DNA from: Umezawaea sp036375055
Lineage (GTDB): Bacteria; Actinomycetota; Actinomycetes; Mycobacteriales; Pseudonocardiaceae
Assembly: GCF_036375055.1 (NCBI RefSeq)
Contig: NZ_DASUSQ010000017.1
Coordinates: 43,165 to 107,164, forward strand
DNA length: 64,000 nt
Reading direction: 5' to 3'
The position numbers and the translations under genes were made by a program. Positions 40,249 to 48,690 of this stretch are shown piece after piece; position 1 is the first letter of the stretch, and each line of letters begins with the position of its first letter. A model generated the notes under the pieces. It saw only the letters and a program-made list of their open reading frames with translations, was not told the DNA's origin and did no database searches.

Positions 40249-41513
40249 GGGTCGTCGTGGTGGGCGGCGGCCCCGCCGGGCTCGCCGCGGCCGGTGCCGC
40301 CGCGCGGGCGGGCGCTGCCGTCGTGCTGGTGGACGCCGAGCGGCACGCGGGCGGCCAGTACCACCGGGGCACCCCGCAGGCCGTCGACCAGGGGGTGCGC
40401 CACCTGGCCGAGAGCACCGCGTGGGCCGCGGAAGGCCTGCGGCTGCACGTGCGCCGCGGTCCGGCCGACAGTCCACACCGGACCGGCCGCGTGCTCGACG
40501 CCGACGCCGTCGTGCTGGCCACCGGCGCGCACGACCGCGTGGTCCCGTTCCCCGGCTGGGACCTGCCCGGCGTGTACACGGCGGGCGCGGCGCAGGCGCT
40601 GGCCAAGGAGCACGGCGTGGCGGTCGGCAGGCGGGTCGTCGTGTCGGGCACCGGGCCGTTCCTGCTGCCCGTGGCGGCCTCGCTGCTGCGGGTCGGCTCG
40701 GAGGTCACCGTGCTGGAGGCCAACGGGCCCGGCGGCTGGCTGCGGCACCCCCTGGCGGCGGCGGGCAAGCTGGGGGAGCTGGCCGGGTACGCGGCGCTGC
40801 TGCGCCGGGTGCGCACCAGGACCGCCGTGGTGGCCGCGCACGGCACCGACCGGGTCACCGGGGTGACCGTCGCCCGGCTCCGCCCGGACTGGTCCGTCCG
40901 CGACAGCACCAGGGTCGCCGTGGACGCGGTGTGCGTCGGCCACGGCTTCACCCCGCGCCTCGACCTCGCCGTCAGCCTGGGCTGCGCCCTGCGCGACGGG
41001 TTCGTGCGGGTCGACGCCGTCGGCGCGACGACCGTCCCCGGCGTGTACGCGGCGGGGGAGATCACCGGCATCGGTGGCGCCGCCCTCGCCGCCGCCGAGG
41101 GCGCCGTGGCGGGCGCGGCGGCGGCCGGTGCGCCGGAGCCGCCACCGGGCGCGCTGCGGGCCGTCCGGCGGGGGAGGGCGTTCGCCGCCGCGCTGGCCGC
41201 CGCGCACCCCCTCCCGTCCGGCCGCCACGGCTGGCTCACCCCGGACACGCTGGTGTGCCGGTGCGAGGAGGTCACCGCGCGCGCCCTGGACGCCGCGCTC
41301 GACCTCGGTGCCGCCGACGGCCGCACCCTCAAGCTCGTCAGCCGCGCCGGGCTCGGCTCCTGCCAGGGCCGGGTGTGCGGCCGGGAGGTCGCCGACCTGG
41401 CCGCCGCCCGGCTCGGGCACCCGCTGCCCGACGCCGACGCGTTCCACCGCAGACCCTTCGCCACGCCGCTGCGGCTGGGCGAACTGGCCCAGGACCCCGA
41501 GGAGGACCCGTGA
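40245..41513 (+). CDS. FAD/NAD(P)-binding subunit of D-hydroxyproline dehydrogenase
   Basis: 422 residues, ATG 40245 overlapping the previous stop (ATGA). Two Rossmann motifs: VVVVGGGPAGLAAAGAAARAGAAVVLVDAE and GRRVVVSGTGPFLLPVAASLLRVGSEVTVLE; LATGAHDRVVPFPGWDLPGVYTAGAAQ and VPGVYAAGEITGIGGAALAAAEGAVAG are typical of the HcnB-like alpha subunit. A C-terminal BFD-type [2Fe-2S] site reads VCRCEEVT then LGSCQGRVCG (C-x-C and C-x4-C). It completes the three-subunit dehydrogenase with the DAO-type and ferredoxin-like proteins. Confidence 0.92.
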   Translation: MRVVVVGGGPAGLAAAGAAARAGAAVVLVDAERHAGGQYHRGTPQAVDQGVRHLAESTAWAAEGLRLHVRRGPADSPHRTGRVLDADAVVLATGAHDRVVPFPGWDLPGVYTAGAAQALAKEHGVAVGRRVVVSGTGPFLLPVAASLLRVGSEVTVLEANGPGGWLRHPLAAAGKLGELAGYAALLRRVRTRTAVVAAHGTDRVTGVTVARLRPDWSVRDSTRVAVDAVCVGHGFTPRLDLAVSLGCALRDGFVRVDAVGATTVPGVYAAGEITGIGGAALAAAEGAVAGAAAAGAPEPPPGALRAVRRGRAFAAALAAAHPLPSGRHGWLTPDTLVCRCEEVTARALDAALDLGAADGRTLKLVSRAGLGSCQGRVCGREVADLAAARLGHPLPDADAFHRRPFATPLRLGELAQDPEEDP

Positions 41514-42418
41514 CCGAACGTCTCGACGGCGTGATCGTGGCGACCGCGCTGCCCTACGCCGAGGACCCGAGCGCGCCCGCGGGCCTGCGTCCGGACCTGG
41601 ACCGCTACGCGGAGCACTGCCGGTGGGTGGTCGACAACGGCTGCCGCGGCGTCGGCCCGAACGGGTCGCTCGGCGAGTACTCCTCGCTCACCGACGCCGA
41701 GCGCCGGGAGGTCGTGCGCACCGCCGTGGCCGCGGTGGGAGCGGACGCGGTGGTCGTGGTCGGCGTGCACGGACCGGGGTCGCACCAGGCCCGCCACTGG
41801 GCGGAACTGGCCGCCGAGGACGGCGCGGACGGTGTGCTGTGCCTGCCACCGACGATGTACCGGGCCAACCCGCGCGAGGTCGTCGCCCACTTCACCGAGG
41901 TGGCCGCGGTCGGCCTGCCGGTGATGGTCTACAACAACCCGTTCGACACCAAGGTCGACCTCACCCCCGACCTGCTCGCCGAGATCGCCGCGATCGACGG
42001 CGTGGTGGCGGTCAAGGAGTTCTCCGGCGACGTGCGGCGGGTGCTGGAGATCCGCGAGCGCGCGCCGGGCCTGACCGTGGTCGCGGGCGCGGACGACGTG
42101 GTGCTGGAGTCGCTGCTGATGGGCGCGACGGGGTGGTTCGCCGGGTTCCCCAACGTCTTCCCGGCCGAGTCGGCGCGGCTCTACGAGCTGGCGCGCGCCG
42201 GGAGGGTCGAGGAGGCGCGGGCGCTGTACGAACCGCTGGTCGCGGCGTTCCGCTGGGACTCCCGCACGGAGTTCGTGCAGGCCATCAAGCGCGGGATGGA
42301 CGCGGCCGGGCGCTTCGGCGGCCCGTGCAGGCCGCCGCGCGGACCGCTGTCCCAGGCCCAGCTGGACGTGCTCGACGCGGACCTGCGCCGGGCGTTCGAC
42401 CACCTGCGGGAGGCGTGA
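41510..42418 (+). CDS. Pyrroline-4-hydroxy-2-carboxylate deaminase (DHDPS family)
   Basis: 302 residues from GTG 41510, overlapping the previous stop (GTGA). A class I aldolase-type barrel of the dihydrodipicolinate synthase family: GVIVATALPYAED, GCRGVGPNGSLGEYSSLTDAERREVV, VMVYNNPFDTK with Tyr141, and VVAVKEFSGDVRR with the Schiff-base Lys169. In hydroxyproline pathways this relative converts the dehydrogenase product to 2-ketoglutarate semialdehyde and ammonia. The specific role is inferred from the neighbours; sequence alone gives the family. The following dehydrogenase that would make 2-ketoglutarate is not in the window. Confidence 0.88.
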   Translation: MTERLDGVIVATALPYAEDPSAPAGLRPDLDRYAEHCRWVVDNGCRGVGPNGSLGEYSSLTDAERREVVRTAVAAVGADAVVVVGVHGPGSHQARHWAELAAEDGADGVLCLPPTMYRANPREVVAHFTEVAAVGLPVMVYNNPFDTKVDLTPDLLAEIAAIDGVVAVKEFSGDVRRVLEIRERAPGLTVVAGADDVVLESLLMGATGWFAGFPNVFPAESARLYELARAGRVEEARALYEPLVAAFRWDSRTEFVQAIKRGMDAAGRFGGPCRPPRGPLSQAQLDVLDADLRRAFDHLREA

Positions 42419-42419
42419 C

Positions 42420-43421
42420 GTGCGCTCGACCCGCTGCCTGACCGCCGTCGACTCGCACACCGAGGGGATGCCCACCAGGGTGATCACCGGTGGCGTCGGC
42501 GTGATCCCCGGCGACACGATGGCGCTGCGGCGGCTGCACTTCGTCGAGCACCTCGACCACCTGCGCCGGTTCCTGGTCAACGAGCCGCGCGGCCACTCGG
42601 CGATGAGCGGCGCGATCCTCCAGCCGCCGACCCGCCCCGACGCCGACTGGGGCGTCCTGTACATCGAGGTGTCCGGGTGCCTGCCGATGTGCGGGCACGG
42701 CACGATCGGCGTGGCGACGGTCCTGGTGGAGACCGGCATGGTGCCCGTGACCGAGCCGGAGACCGTGGTCCGCCTGGACACCCCGGCCGGTCTCGTCGAG
42801 GCGAGCGTGGCCGTGCGCGACGGCCGCGCCGAGTCGGTGACGATCGAGAACGTGCCGTCGTTCGCGACCAGGCTGGACGCGACCGTGGCCGTGCCCGGCC
42901 TGGGGACCGTCCGCTACGACATGGCCTACGGCGGCAACTTCTACGCGATCCTGCCGCTGGCCGACCTCGGCATCCCGTTCGACCGCGCGGAGAAGGACCG
43001 CATCCTCGCCGCGGGACTGGACGTGATGGCCGCGATCGACGCCGTCGACCGGCCCGTGCACCCGGTCGACCCGGCGATCTCGGGCTGCAAGCACGTCCAG
43101 TTCACCGCGCCCGGTGTGGACGGCGGCGACTCGCGCAACGCGATGGCCATCCACCCCGGCTGGTTCGACCGCTCCCCGTGCGGCACCGGCACGTCGGCCC
43201 GCCTCGCCCAGCTCCACGCGCGCGGCGAACTGGCCCTCGGAGTGGACTACGTGAACGAATCCCTGCTGGGCACCAGGTTCACCGGCAGGCTCGTGCGCGC
43301 CGAGCGGGTCGGACCGGTCGACGCCGTGGTCCCGACCATCACCGGTCGGGCGTGGATCACCGGCACCGCCCAGTACCTCCTCGACCCGACCGACCCGTTC
43401 CCCGAGGGGTTCGTGCTCTGA
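42420..43421 (+). CDS. 4-hydroxyproline 2-epimerase (proline racemase family)
   Basis: 333 residues from GTG 42420, 1 base after the previous stop. Proline racemase family with both catalytic Cys present: Cys91 in LPMCGHGTIG and Cys254 in SPCGTGTSARLAQL. The Cys/Cys pair indicates an epimerase; the related trans-3-hydroxyproline dehydratases have Thr at the second site. It converts trans-4-hydroxy-L-proline to cis-4-hydroxy-D-proline, feeding the dehydrogenase encoded at the start of the operon. It is the last gene; no transporter is linked. Confidence 0.92.
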   Translation: MRSTRCLTAVDSHTEGMPTRVITGGVGVIPGDTMALRRLHFVEHLDHLRRFLVNEPRGHSAMSGAILQPPTRPDADWGVLYIEVSGCLPMCGHGTIGVATVLVETGMVPVTEPETVVRLDTPAGLVEASVAVRDGRAESVTIENVPSFATRLDATVAVPGLGTVRYDMAYGGNFYAILPLADLGIPFDRAEKDRILAAGLDVMAAIDAVDRPVHPVDPAISGCKHVQFTAPGVDGGDSRNAMAIHPGWFDRSPCGTGTSARLAQLHARGELALGVDYVNESLLGTRFTGRLVRAERVGPVDAVVPTITGRAWITGTAQYLLDPTDPFPEGFVL

Positions 43422-43514
43422 CCGCGGAGCGGACTGGAACGGGGGTGGAACGCCGGGAGGGGTGAGCCGGGAGAGGGGAACCCCACGGCGTCGGACGAAC
43501 CGGCGCCGCGGGCG

Positions 43515-43676
43515 GTGCGGCTGGTCTTCGAGCACGGGGGCCGCGAGGTGCGGGTGTGGTCGCGGGAGGCGGTCGAGGTGCTCGTGCCCCCGACCGACCA
43601 GCTCGACGGCCACCTCGGGGTCTGGGCGGAGGGTGCGACGGAGCCTGCCCGCTTCCCGCTCGGAGGTGGCTCGTGA
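43515..43676 (+). pseudogene. Fragment of an unrecognised gene
   Basis: In-frame stretch with normal third-position bias: VRLVFEHGGREVRVWSREAV and EVLVPPTDQLDGHLGVWAEG, ending at TGA 43674-43676. It reads like the N-terminal half of a small acidic protein, but no convincing start exists (GTG 43515 is the first, without a ribosome site), and its continuation is missing. Confidence 0.4.
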
Positions 43677-44028
43677 CCACCGAGGACGGCGGGGTCGTCG
43701 GGACCACGAGGATCGTGGACGCGGGCGACCCCGGACCCGCTACAACCCGGTGGTGTTCGGCGACGGGTACCGCGAGGCCGAGCCGGCGGACTCCGCACCG
43801 CCAGCCTCGCCGCGGCGGGCGATCGACGTGGTCCGGGTGGGTGTCGCGTCGACCGACAGCGGCGCCGACGTCCCGGCGAAGTGCGGCGGTTCCGGCGGGG
43901 GAGCGGCGGTCCGCTCGCAGGTCTCCGCGACGCCTTCGCGAACACCTGCCCGTGTCGGTCGACCACAACCCCGACGCGGCAGGCAGAACGGCGTGGCGAT
44001 CCGGGTCGAGGTGGTTCTTCGACGATGA
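43673..44028 (+). pseudogene. Frameshifted remnant
   Basis: GTG 43673 overlaps the preceding stop (GTGA) and opens VTTEDGGVVGTTRIVDAGDPG. At about 43738 the coding-like frame shifts to RYNPVVFGDGYREAEPADSA and then loses coding character. TRIVDAGDP...RYNPVVFGDG looks like the start of one small protein broken by a 1-base change. Together with the 43515 fragment it fills the 656-base gap after the hydroxyproline operon. Confidence 0.4.
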
Positions 44029-44044
44029 CCTCCACGGAGTCAGG

Positions 44045-44070
44045 GGTGGGCCCGGACGGTCGGGCCCACC
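44045..44070. terminator. Hairpin at the end of the molybdenum-hydroxylase operon
   Basis: GGTGGGCCCG (44045-44054) and CGGGCCCACC (44061-44070), 10-bp perfect arms with a 6-base loop, 7 bases past the minus-strand stop codon. Confidence 0.6.
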
Positions 44071-44077
44071 GCTGACC

Positions 44078-46192
44078 TCACGCCTGGTGCGCGAGCACCC
44101 GGCCGACGCTGATCGGCAGTTCGCGGTGGCGGACCCCGGTGGCGTGCCACACGGCGTTCGCGACCGCCGCCGCGGTGCCCACGATGGCGACCTCGCCGAC
44201 CCCCTTGATGCCGCTGGGGTGGCTCGGGTCGTGGTCGTCGACCCAGTCGGCCTCGATGTCCGGCACGTCGGCGTGCGCGGCGACGTGGTAACCGGCGAAG
44301 TCGCCGTTCACCTGGCGGCCCTGCCGCCCGTCGCGGACGCCCTCCTCGTGCAGCGCCATCGACAGACCCATGACCATGCCGCCCACGAGCTGGCTGCGCG
44401 CGGTCAGCGGGTTGACGATCCGGCCCGCGGCGAAGATCCCGAGCATCCGCCTGACCCGCACCTCACCGGTCAGCGGGTCGACGGCCACCTCGGCGAACTG
44501 GGCGCCGTGCGCGTACCGCTCCTGCTGCTCCAGGGCGGCGATCTGCGCGGCGGTGTCGGCGCGGCCGGTGATCCCCTCGGCGGGGATCCGGTCGACGCCG
44601 ACCAGCCGGTCGCGCAGGTCGGCCGCGGCGGCCGTGATGGCCCACGACCAGGACGAGGTGCCCCTGGAGCCGCCCGCGAACCAGGCCTGGCCCAGGTCGC
44701 TGTCGGCGATCTCCATGCGCACCGCCGACGGGTGCACGTCCAGCGCCTCCGCCGCCACGAGCGCGAGCGCCGTCCGCGCCCCGGTGCCGATGTCGGCGGC
44801 GGCGATGGACACCGTGTACCCGCCGTCGGCGTCGGCCCTGATCGCCGCGGTGGACGGCAGCGAGCCCGCGCCGTAGATCCCGGCGGCCATGCCGGTGCCG
44901 AGCAGCCACCGGCCGTCGCGGCGGACGCCCGGCCGGGGGTCGCGGTCGGCCCAGCCGAAGCGGCGGGCGCCCTCGGTCAGGCAGCCCACGAGGTTGCGGC
45001 TGCTGAACGGCAGACCGGTCATCGGCCCGACCCGCGGCTCGTTGCGCAGCCGCAGCTCCACCGGGTCGATCCCGGTCGCCTCGGCCAGCTCGTCCATCGC
45101 CGACTCCAGCGCGAACGAGCCGGGCGCGCAGCCCGGAGCGCGCATCCACGTGGGCGTCGGCAGGTTCACCGGCACCAGCTTGGTGCTGATGCGGATGGCG
45201 TCCGCGGCGTACAGCGCGTGCGTGGCCTCGCCGCCGCGCTCCACGTACTCGTGGATCGTGGACGTGTGGGTGGCCGTCTCGTGGTCGACGGCCCGCAGCC
45301 GTCCGGCGGAGTCCGCGCCCAGCCGGATGTGCTGCCGCGTCGCGGGCCTCATGCCGGTCAGGGTGAACACCTGGCGGCGGGTCAGCGCGACCCGGACCGG
45401 GCGGTCGAACGTGGTCGCGGCCATCACCGCGGTGATGAGCTGCGGTCCGACCGCCTTGGAGCCGAACCCGCCGCCCACGTGCTCGGCGCGCACCCGCACG
45501 ACGCCCTCGTCCAGGTGGAACAGCATGGCGAGCACGGACGACACGAGGTACGAGCCCTGGTTGGAGTCGACCACCTCCAGGCGGCCGTTCTCCCAGCGGG
45601 CCATCGAGGCGTGCGGCTCCATCGACCCGTGGTGCTCCTCGGGCGTGGCGTACCACTGGTCCACCACCACCGGGGAGGCGGCGATCTCGGCGTCCACGTC
45701 GCCCTTGGCCTCGACCGGCGCCGACGCGGGGGAGCGGAGACCGGGGTGGTCGGCGGAGAAGGCGATGTCGTGCGGTTCCTCGTCGTAGGTGACGACCAGC
45801 GCGTCCGCGCCCGCCCTCGCCTGCTCCAGGGTCTCCGCGACGACCAGGGCCACCGGCCTGCCGACGTGCGGCACCCGGTCGTCCTGGAGGAGCTGGAGCG
45901 TCCCGTCGGGCATCCCGAAGATGCCTGCGTCGGGGTTGAGGCGCGGGGCGTTGCCGTGGTGCAGCACGCCGATCACGCCGGGCATGGCGAGCACGGGGGC
46001 GACCTCGACCGAGCGGACCCGGCCGTGCGCCACCGTCGCGAGCACCAGCGACCCGTGCGCGAGGCCCTCGAACGGGACGTCGGCCGCGTAGCGTGCCGCG
46101 CCGGTGACCTTCTCCCTGCCCTCCAGCCGCACGGTCGACGTGCCGATCGATCCGGGTGACGTGCGGGTGGGGCTGTCCGTCAGGTCGGTCAT
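44078..46192 (-). CDS. Molybdopterin-binding subunit, xanthine dehydrogenase family (PaoC/YagR type)
   Basis: 704 residues, ATG 46192 overlapping the FAD-subunit stop (ATGA). Molybdenum hydroxylase large subunit: VRLEGREKVTGAARYAADVP, EHHGSMEPHASMARW, HVGGGFGSKAVG, TPTWMRAPGCAPGSFALESAMDELAE, SRGTSSWSWAITAAA, and GIKGVGEVAIVG near the end with the Glu that acts as catalytic base. It binds molybdopterin cytosine dinucleotide in relatives such as PaoABC, which oxidise aromatic aldehydes. No TAT signal occurs on any subunit, so the complex is cytoplasmic. No XdhC/PaoD-type maturation gene is in the window. Confidence 0.93.
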   Translation of the reverse strand: MTDLTDSPTRTSPGSIGTSTVRLEGREKVTGAARYAADVPFEGLAHGSLVLATVAHGRVRSVEVAPVLAMPGVIGVLHHGNAPRLNPDAGIFGMPDGTLQLLQDDRVPHVGRPVALVVAETLEQARAGADALVVTYDEEPHDIAFSADHPGLRSPASAPVEAKGDVDAEIAASPVVVDQWYATPEEHHGSMEPHASMARWENGRLEVVDSNQGSYLVSSVLAMLFHLDEGVVRVRAEHVGGGFGSKAVGPQLITAVMAATTFDRPVRVALTRRQVFTLTGMRPATRQHIRLGADSAGRLRAVDHETATHTSTIHEYVERGGEATHALYAADAIRISTKLVPVNLPTPTWMRAPGCAPGSFALESAMDELAEATGIDPVELRLRNEPRVGPMTGLPFSSRNLVGCLTEGARRFGWADRDPRPGVRRDGRWLLGTGMAAGIYGAGSLPSTAAIRADADGGYTVSIAAADIGTGARTALALVAAEALDVHPSAVRMEIADSDLGQAWFAGGSRGTSSWSWAITAAAADLRDRLVGVDRIPAEGITGRADTAAQIAALEQQERYAHGAQFAEVAVDPLTGEVRVRRMLGIFAAGRIVNPLTARSQLVGGMVMGLSMALHEEGVRDGRQGRQVNGDFAGYHVAAHADVPDIEADWVDDHDPSHPSGIKGVGEVAIVGTAAAVANAVWHATGVRHRELPISVGRVLAHQA

Positions 46193-47181
46193 CGGGACGC
46201 CTCCTCGGCGAGTTCGGTGAGCACGGAGACCACGAGGTTGCGCACGAGCGGCACCTTGTAGCCGTTGTGCGCCAGCGGTGCGGCGGCGGCCAGCTCGGCG
46301 TCGGCCGCGGCGCCGAACGCCTGGGCCGTCGCGGGACCACCGGTCAGCGCCCGCTCGGCCGTGTGGGCGCGCCACGGGCGCGACGCCACGGCGCCGAAGG
46401 CGATCCGGACGTCGCGCACCACGCCGTCCTCGACGTGCAGCGCCGCGGCGATCGAGCCGTTGGCGAACGCGTAGGACGCCCGCTCGCGGACCTTGCGGTA
46501 CCGCGACCGCTCCGCGACCGGGGCCGCGGGCAGCGTGACGGCGGTGATCAGCGCGCCCGCGGGCAGCGCCGTCTCCACGTGCGGGGTGTCGCCGACCGGC
46601 GGGTAGAAGCCGGTCAGCGGCAGCTCGCCGGGGCCGTCGACGGTCTCGTAGGACACGACCGCGTCGAACGCCGCGAGCGCCACGCCCATGTCGGACGGGT
46701 TCGTGGCGACGCAGTGGTCGGACGCGCCGAGGATCGCGTGGTTGTGGTGCTCCCCGGTGATGGCCGGGCAGCCGCTGCCGGGCTCGCGCTTGTTGCACGC
46801 GAACGCGGTGTCGGTGAAGTAGCCGCAGCGGGTGCGCTGGAGCAGGTTGCCGCCGACCGTGGCCACGTTGCGGAGCTGGCCGGACGCACCCGCCAGCACG
46901 GCCTCGGCCAGCGCCGGGAAGCGCCGCCGCACCTCGGGGTGCGCGGCGAGGTCGCTGTTGGTGACCGTCGCGCCGATGGTGAGGGCACCGTCGGCGCGCA
47001 CCTCGATCCGGCCGAGCGGCAGGCCGCGGACGTCGACCAGCAGGTCGGGCGTCTCCACGCCCGCCTTCATCAGGTCGACGAGGTTGGTGCCGCCGCCGAG
47101 GAACCGGGCCTCGGGCTCGTGCGCGAGCAGGGCGACCGCGTCCCGCACCCCCGTCGCGCGGCTGTAGCCGAACTCCTTCAC
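46189..47181 (-). CDS. FAD/[4Fe-4S] subunit, xanthine dehydrogenase family (PaoB/YagS type)
   Basis: 330 residues from GTG 47181, overlapping the small-subunit stop. FAD site: ARFLGGGTNLVDLMKAGV and GQLRNVATVGGNLLQRTRCGYF. An inserted Cys-rich loop (Cys119, Cys129, Cys138, Cys157 in RTRCGYFTDTAFACNKREPG, SGCPAI and SDHCVATNPSD) matches the extra [4Fe-4S] cluster known in PaoB. The C-terminal part is the usual CO-dehydrogenase flavoprotein fold (YRKVRERASYAFANGSIAAAL). It passes electrons from the small-subunit clusters to FAD. Confidence 0.92.
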   Translation of the reverse strand: MKEFGYSRATGVRDAVALLAHEPEARFLGGGTNLVDLMKAGVETPDLLVDVRGLPLGRIEVRADGALTIGATVTNSDLAAHPEVRRRFPALAEAVLAGASGQLRNVATVGGNLLQRTRCGYFTDTAFACNKREPGSGCPAITGEHHNHAILGASDHCVATNPSDMGVALAAFDAVVSYETVDGPGELPLTGFYPPVGDTPHVETALPAGALITAVTLPAAPVAERSRYRKVRERASYAFANGSIAAALHVEDGVVRDVRIAFGAVASRPWRAHTAERALTGGPATAQAFGAAADAELAAAAPLAHNGYKVPLVRNLVVSVLTELAEEASR

Positions 47182-47720
47182 GCCGTCACCTTCGATCCGT
47201 CGGCGGCGCGGGCGACCGCGCGCACGATGGCCGGGTACGCACCGCACCGGCACAGGTTCCCGCTCATGCGCTCGCGGATCTCCGCCTCGTCCAGCGGGGC
47301 GGGTTCCGCGTCGGGCCGCACGTCGGCGGTGGCCGCGCTCGGCCAGCCCGCCGCGTGCTCCCGGATGACGGCGACGGCCGAGCAGATCTGGCCGGAGGTG
47401 CAGTACCCGCACTGGTAGCCGTCGAGTTCGAGGAACGCCTCCTGGACCGGGTGCAGGTCCTCGCCCTCGGCGATTCCCTCGATCGTGGTGATGTCGGAGC
47501 CTTCGGCCGCGACGGCGAGCTGGAGGCACGAGACGGCCCGCCTGCCGTCGGCCAGCACGGTGCACGCGCCGCACTGGCCCTGGTCGCAGCCCTTCTTCGT
47601 ACCTGTCAGCCCGAGGTTCTCCCTCAGCGCGTCCAGGAGGGTGGTGCGGTTGTCGACGGTGAGCGCGTGAGTCTCCCCGTTGACCCGCAACGAGATGTCA
47701 CTGCGCGTGGTGGGTGGCAC
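47178..47720 (-). CDS. [2Fe-2S] subunit, xanthine dehydrogenase family (PaoA/YagT type)
   Basis: 180 residues from GTG 47720 with GAGAGGA upstream. Plant-type ferredoxin domain with Cys45, Cys50, Cys53 and Cys65 (KKGCDQGQCGACTV, AVSCLQLAV), then the second [2Fe-2S] domain with Cys104 and Cys107 (YQCGYCTSGQ) and NLCRCGAYPAI. Unlike E. coli PaoA there is no TAT leader. It is the first gene of a three-gene operon divergent from a TetR gene. Confidence 0.93.
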   Translation of the reverse strand: MPPTTRSDISLRVNGETHALTVDNRTTLLDALRENLGLTGTKKGCDQGQCGACTVLADGRRAVSCLQLAVAAEGSDITTIEGIAEGEDLHPVQEAFLELDGYQCGYCTSGQICSAVAVIREHAAGWPSAATADVRPDAEPAPLDEAEIRERMSGNLCRCGAYPAIVRAVARAADGSKVTA

Positions 47721-47790
47721 AGCATGTCCTCTCAGGGGTCGGGCGATCCCCTTTTCCCATCGTGCGTGTTCAGAGGGCGCACGCCGACTA

Positions 47791-47848
47791 AAGTGGAGAT
47801 CGCTCTCACTTGAGAGGCTAAGTGATAGCAGTCTCCACTTGCAAGTGG
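47791..47848. promoter_or_regulatory. Pair of 21-bp operators plus palindrome
   Basis: A 21-bp site at 47791-47811 beginning AAGTGGAGA and ending TCTCACTT recurs in inverted orientation at 47820-47840 with 18 of 21 identities. The second runs into the perfect palindrome CCACTTGCAAGTGG (47835-47848). All lie in the 148-base gap between the divergent oxidoreductase and TetR genes. Confidence 0.65.
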
Positions 47849-47868
47849 GGCAGGAGAGGACGGTCGGC

Positions 47869-48441
47869 ATGGGCAGGATCGAGGGCCGCCCGCTGCGCGC
47901 CGACGCCCAGCGCAACCGCGACAAGATCCTCTGCACGGCCGTCAGCATGTTCGCCAGGGACGGCCTCGACGCCACGCTCGACCGCATCGCCAAGGAGGCG
48001 GGCGTCGGCCCGGCCACCCTGTACCGCAACTTCCCGACCCGCGAGGCGCTGATCGAGGCCGCCTACCGCAGCGAGCTGGCCAAGCTCTGCGAGGCCGCCG
48101 GTGAACTCCTCGCCGCGCTCCCGCCGCGCGAGGCGCTGCGGGCGTGGATGGGCCGGTTCATGGACTACGTGAACGCCAAGATCGGCATGGCCGACGCCCT
48201 CCGCTCGCTCGTCGACTCCGGCGTCAACCCGTACGACCACACCGGCGAGATGCTGCGCGACTCCGTCACGACCCTGCTGGAGGCCGGGGTCGCCGACGGC
48301 GCCCTCCGGGCCGACGTCGCGGCCTCCGACGTCGTCGCGAGCCTCATGGGCATCGCCGTCACGTGCGGCAAACCACCCCAGCCGGACCTGGCGGGACGCC
48401 TGCTGGACCTGCTGATGGACGGCCTCGTCGCCAGCCGCTAG
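47869..48441 (+). CDS. TetR-family regulator of the molybdenum hydroxylase
   Basis: 190 residues, ATG 47869 with GGAGAGGA upstream. HTH: LDATLDRIAKEAGVGPATLYRNFPTREALIEAAYRSEL. The C-terminal domain, including YVNAKIGMADALRSLVDSGVNPY, matches the SbtR/TetR_C_11-like group often linked to redox enzymes. The operator pair upstream suggests control of itself and of the divergent three-subunit oxidoreductase, probably in response to an aldehyde or similar substrate. Confidence 0.92.
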   Translation: MGRIEGRPLRADAQRNRDKILCTAVSMFARDGLDATLDRIAKEAGVGPATLYRNFPTREALIEAAYRSELAKLCEAAGELLAALPPREALRAWMGRFMDYVNAKIGMADALRSLVDSGVNPYDHTGEMLRDSVTTLLEAGVADGALRADVAASDVVASLMGIAVTCGKPPQPDLAGRLLDLLMDGLVASR

Positions 48442-48503
48442 CGCGGTCGCCGCCGACCCCGTTCCGCGCCGCCCGGCGCGAGGAGTCCACCTGGGACGCG
48501 CGG

Positions 48504-48537
48504 GACCCGGTGCGGATCGCGGTCACCGCACCGGGTC
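48504..48537 (+). terminator. Terminator hairpin downstream of the TetR gene
   Basis: GACCCGGTGCGG (48504-48515) and CCGCACCGGGTC (48526-48537), perfect 12-bp arms with a 10-base loop. The 48442-48690 gap otherwise holds no gene. Confidence 0.6.
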
Positions 48538-48690
48538 GCCCCGGCGGCGGGCGGGTGGTCGCGCGGGGGAGGATGCCGGATACTTCGGGGCGGCGGCCGT
48601 CGGCTTCCTCCGGCGACCGCCCCTCCTCCCCGCCCGCCCCTGGTCGGAACGGACCACTCGGTTGCGGTGGCGCTAGCCTGAGCGGACCCA

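Noticed and set aside
43556..46159. An 867-codon plus-strand frame across the molybdenum-hydroxylase genes
   Set aside because: Antisense to three well-defined subunits and without any domain.
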